From: JBBQTU01 sp038213005
GTDB lineage: Bacteria; Planctomycetota; Phycisphaerae; Tepidisphaerales; Tepidisphaeraceae
Direction of reading: 5' to 3'
Assembly: GCA_038213005.1 (NCBI GenBank)
Contig: JBBQTU010000210.1
Location: forward strand, 1 to 7,454
DNA: 7,454 bases
Shown piece after piece: positions 7,399-7,454 of this stretch (its first letter is position 1; every line of letters starts with the position of its first letter). The position numbers and the translations under genes were made by a program. Under the pieces are notes generated by a model. The model was not told the DNA's origin and made no database searches. It worked only from the letters and a program-made list of their open reading frames with translations.

Positions 7399-7454
7399 CT
7401 ATGCCAGCCGCGGCCCAAACTCGATGGTGCCGAACTGCTGAAAGTTGTGGAAGT
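7399..7454 (-). CDS. C-terminal end of an unidentified gene (5' part beyond window)
   Basis: A minus-strand frame enters from the right edge and stops at TAG 7401-7399. The 17 visible residues read FHNFQQFGTIEFGPRLA. Codon choice (TTC, CAC, AAC, CAG, GGC, ACC, ATC, GAG, CTG) fits the GC-rich genes in the window, which argues for a real gene tail. The fragment is too short to name a family. Confidence 0.4.
   Translation of the reverse strand, partial: FHNFQQFGTIEFGPRLA

Noticed and set aside
6698..7441. 247-codon plus-strand open frame
   Set aside because: Antisense to the nucleotidyltransferase, then low-complexity Arg/Gly-rich; the opposite strand has the GSX10DXD motif and a perfect Shine-Dalgarno.

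Overview
The window looks like part of a chromosome from a GC-rich, Gram-negative bacterium, most likely a planctomycete (Phycisphaerae-like) or a close relative. This rests on four things: a Kdo transferase (so an LPS-type outer membrane), a short PheT without the N-terminal tRNA-binding domain, a secreted multidomain glycoside hydrolase with LamG-like and cell-surface modules, and a 7-bp AAATCCG-type repeat of a kind I recall from such genomes. The taxonomy is inference; no rRNA or phylogenetic marker set is present.

Layout. Positions 1-1984 (minus) hold nearly all of pheT, the phenylalanyl-tRNA synthetase beta subunit; its last few codons lie beyond the left edge. Between pheT and the next gene is a 299-bp gap with a possible 22-codon, signal-peptide-like small ORF behind a good Shine-Dalgarno. 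Positions 2284-4470 (minus) encode a secreted GH16 beta-glycanase: signal peptide, LamG/concanavalin-like region, chitobiase-C-terminal-like module, GH16 catalytic domain with E-I-D-M-M-E, and a C-terminal bacterial-repeat module. Upstream is a candidate sigma70-type promoter and a leader with inverted repeats. Divergently, 4720-6033 (plus) is waaA/kdtA, the Kdo transferase for lipid A core assembly.

From 6034 to about 6614 there is no convincing gene. This stretch holds the 7-bp repeat array directly at the waaA stop, GC-rich hairpins, and two 100-bp direct repeats (94% identical, 126-bp period) that share a perfect hairpin. Positions 6731-7051 (minus) encode a stand-alone minimal nucleotidyltransferase of the MntA type, overlapped by a doubtful short ORF where a HEPN toxin partner would be expected. 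From 7052 to 7398 I see no gene, only a 12-bp direct repeat upstream of the nucleotidyltransferase. At 7399-7454 the tail of an unidentified minus-strand gene enters from the right edge.

The genes do not form one pathway: translation (pheT), polysaccharide breakdown (GH16), envelope synthesis (waaA) and a possible toxin-antitoxin remnant sit side by side. I found no strong evidence for a wholly new system. The most curious items are the duplicated hairpin-bearing repeat, the orphan nucleotidyltransferase, and pheT sitting away from pheS behind a tiny ORF.
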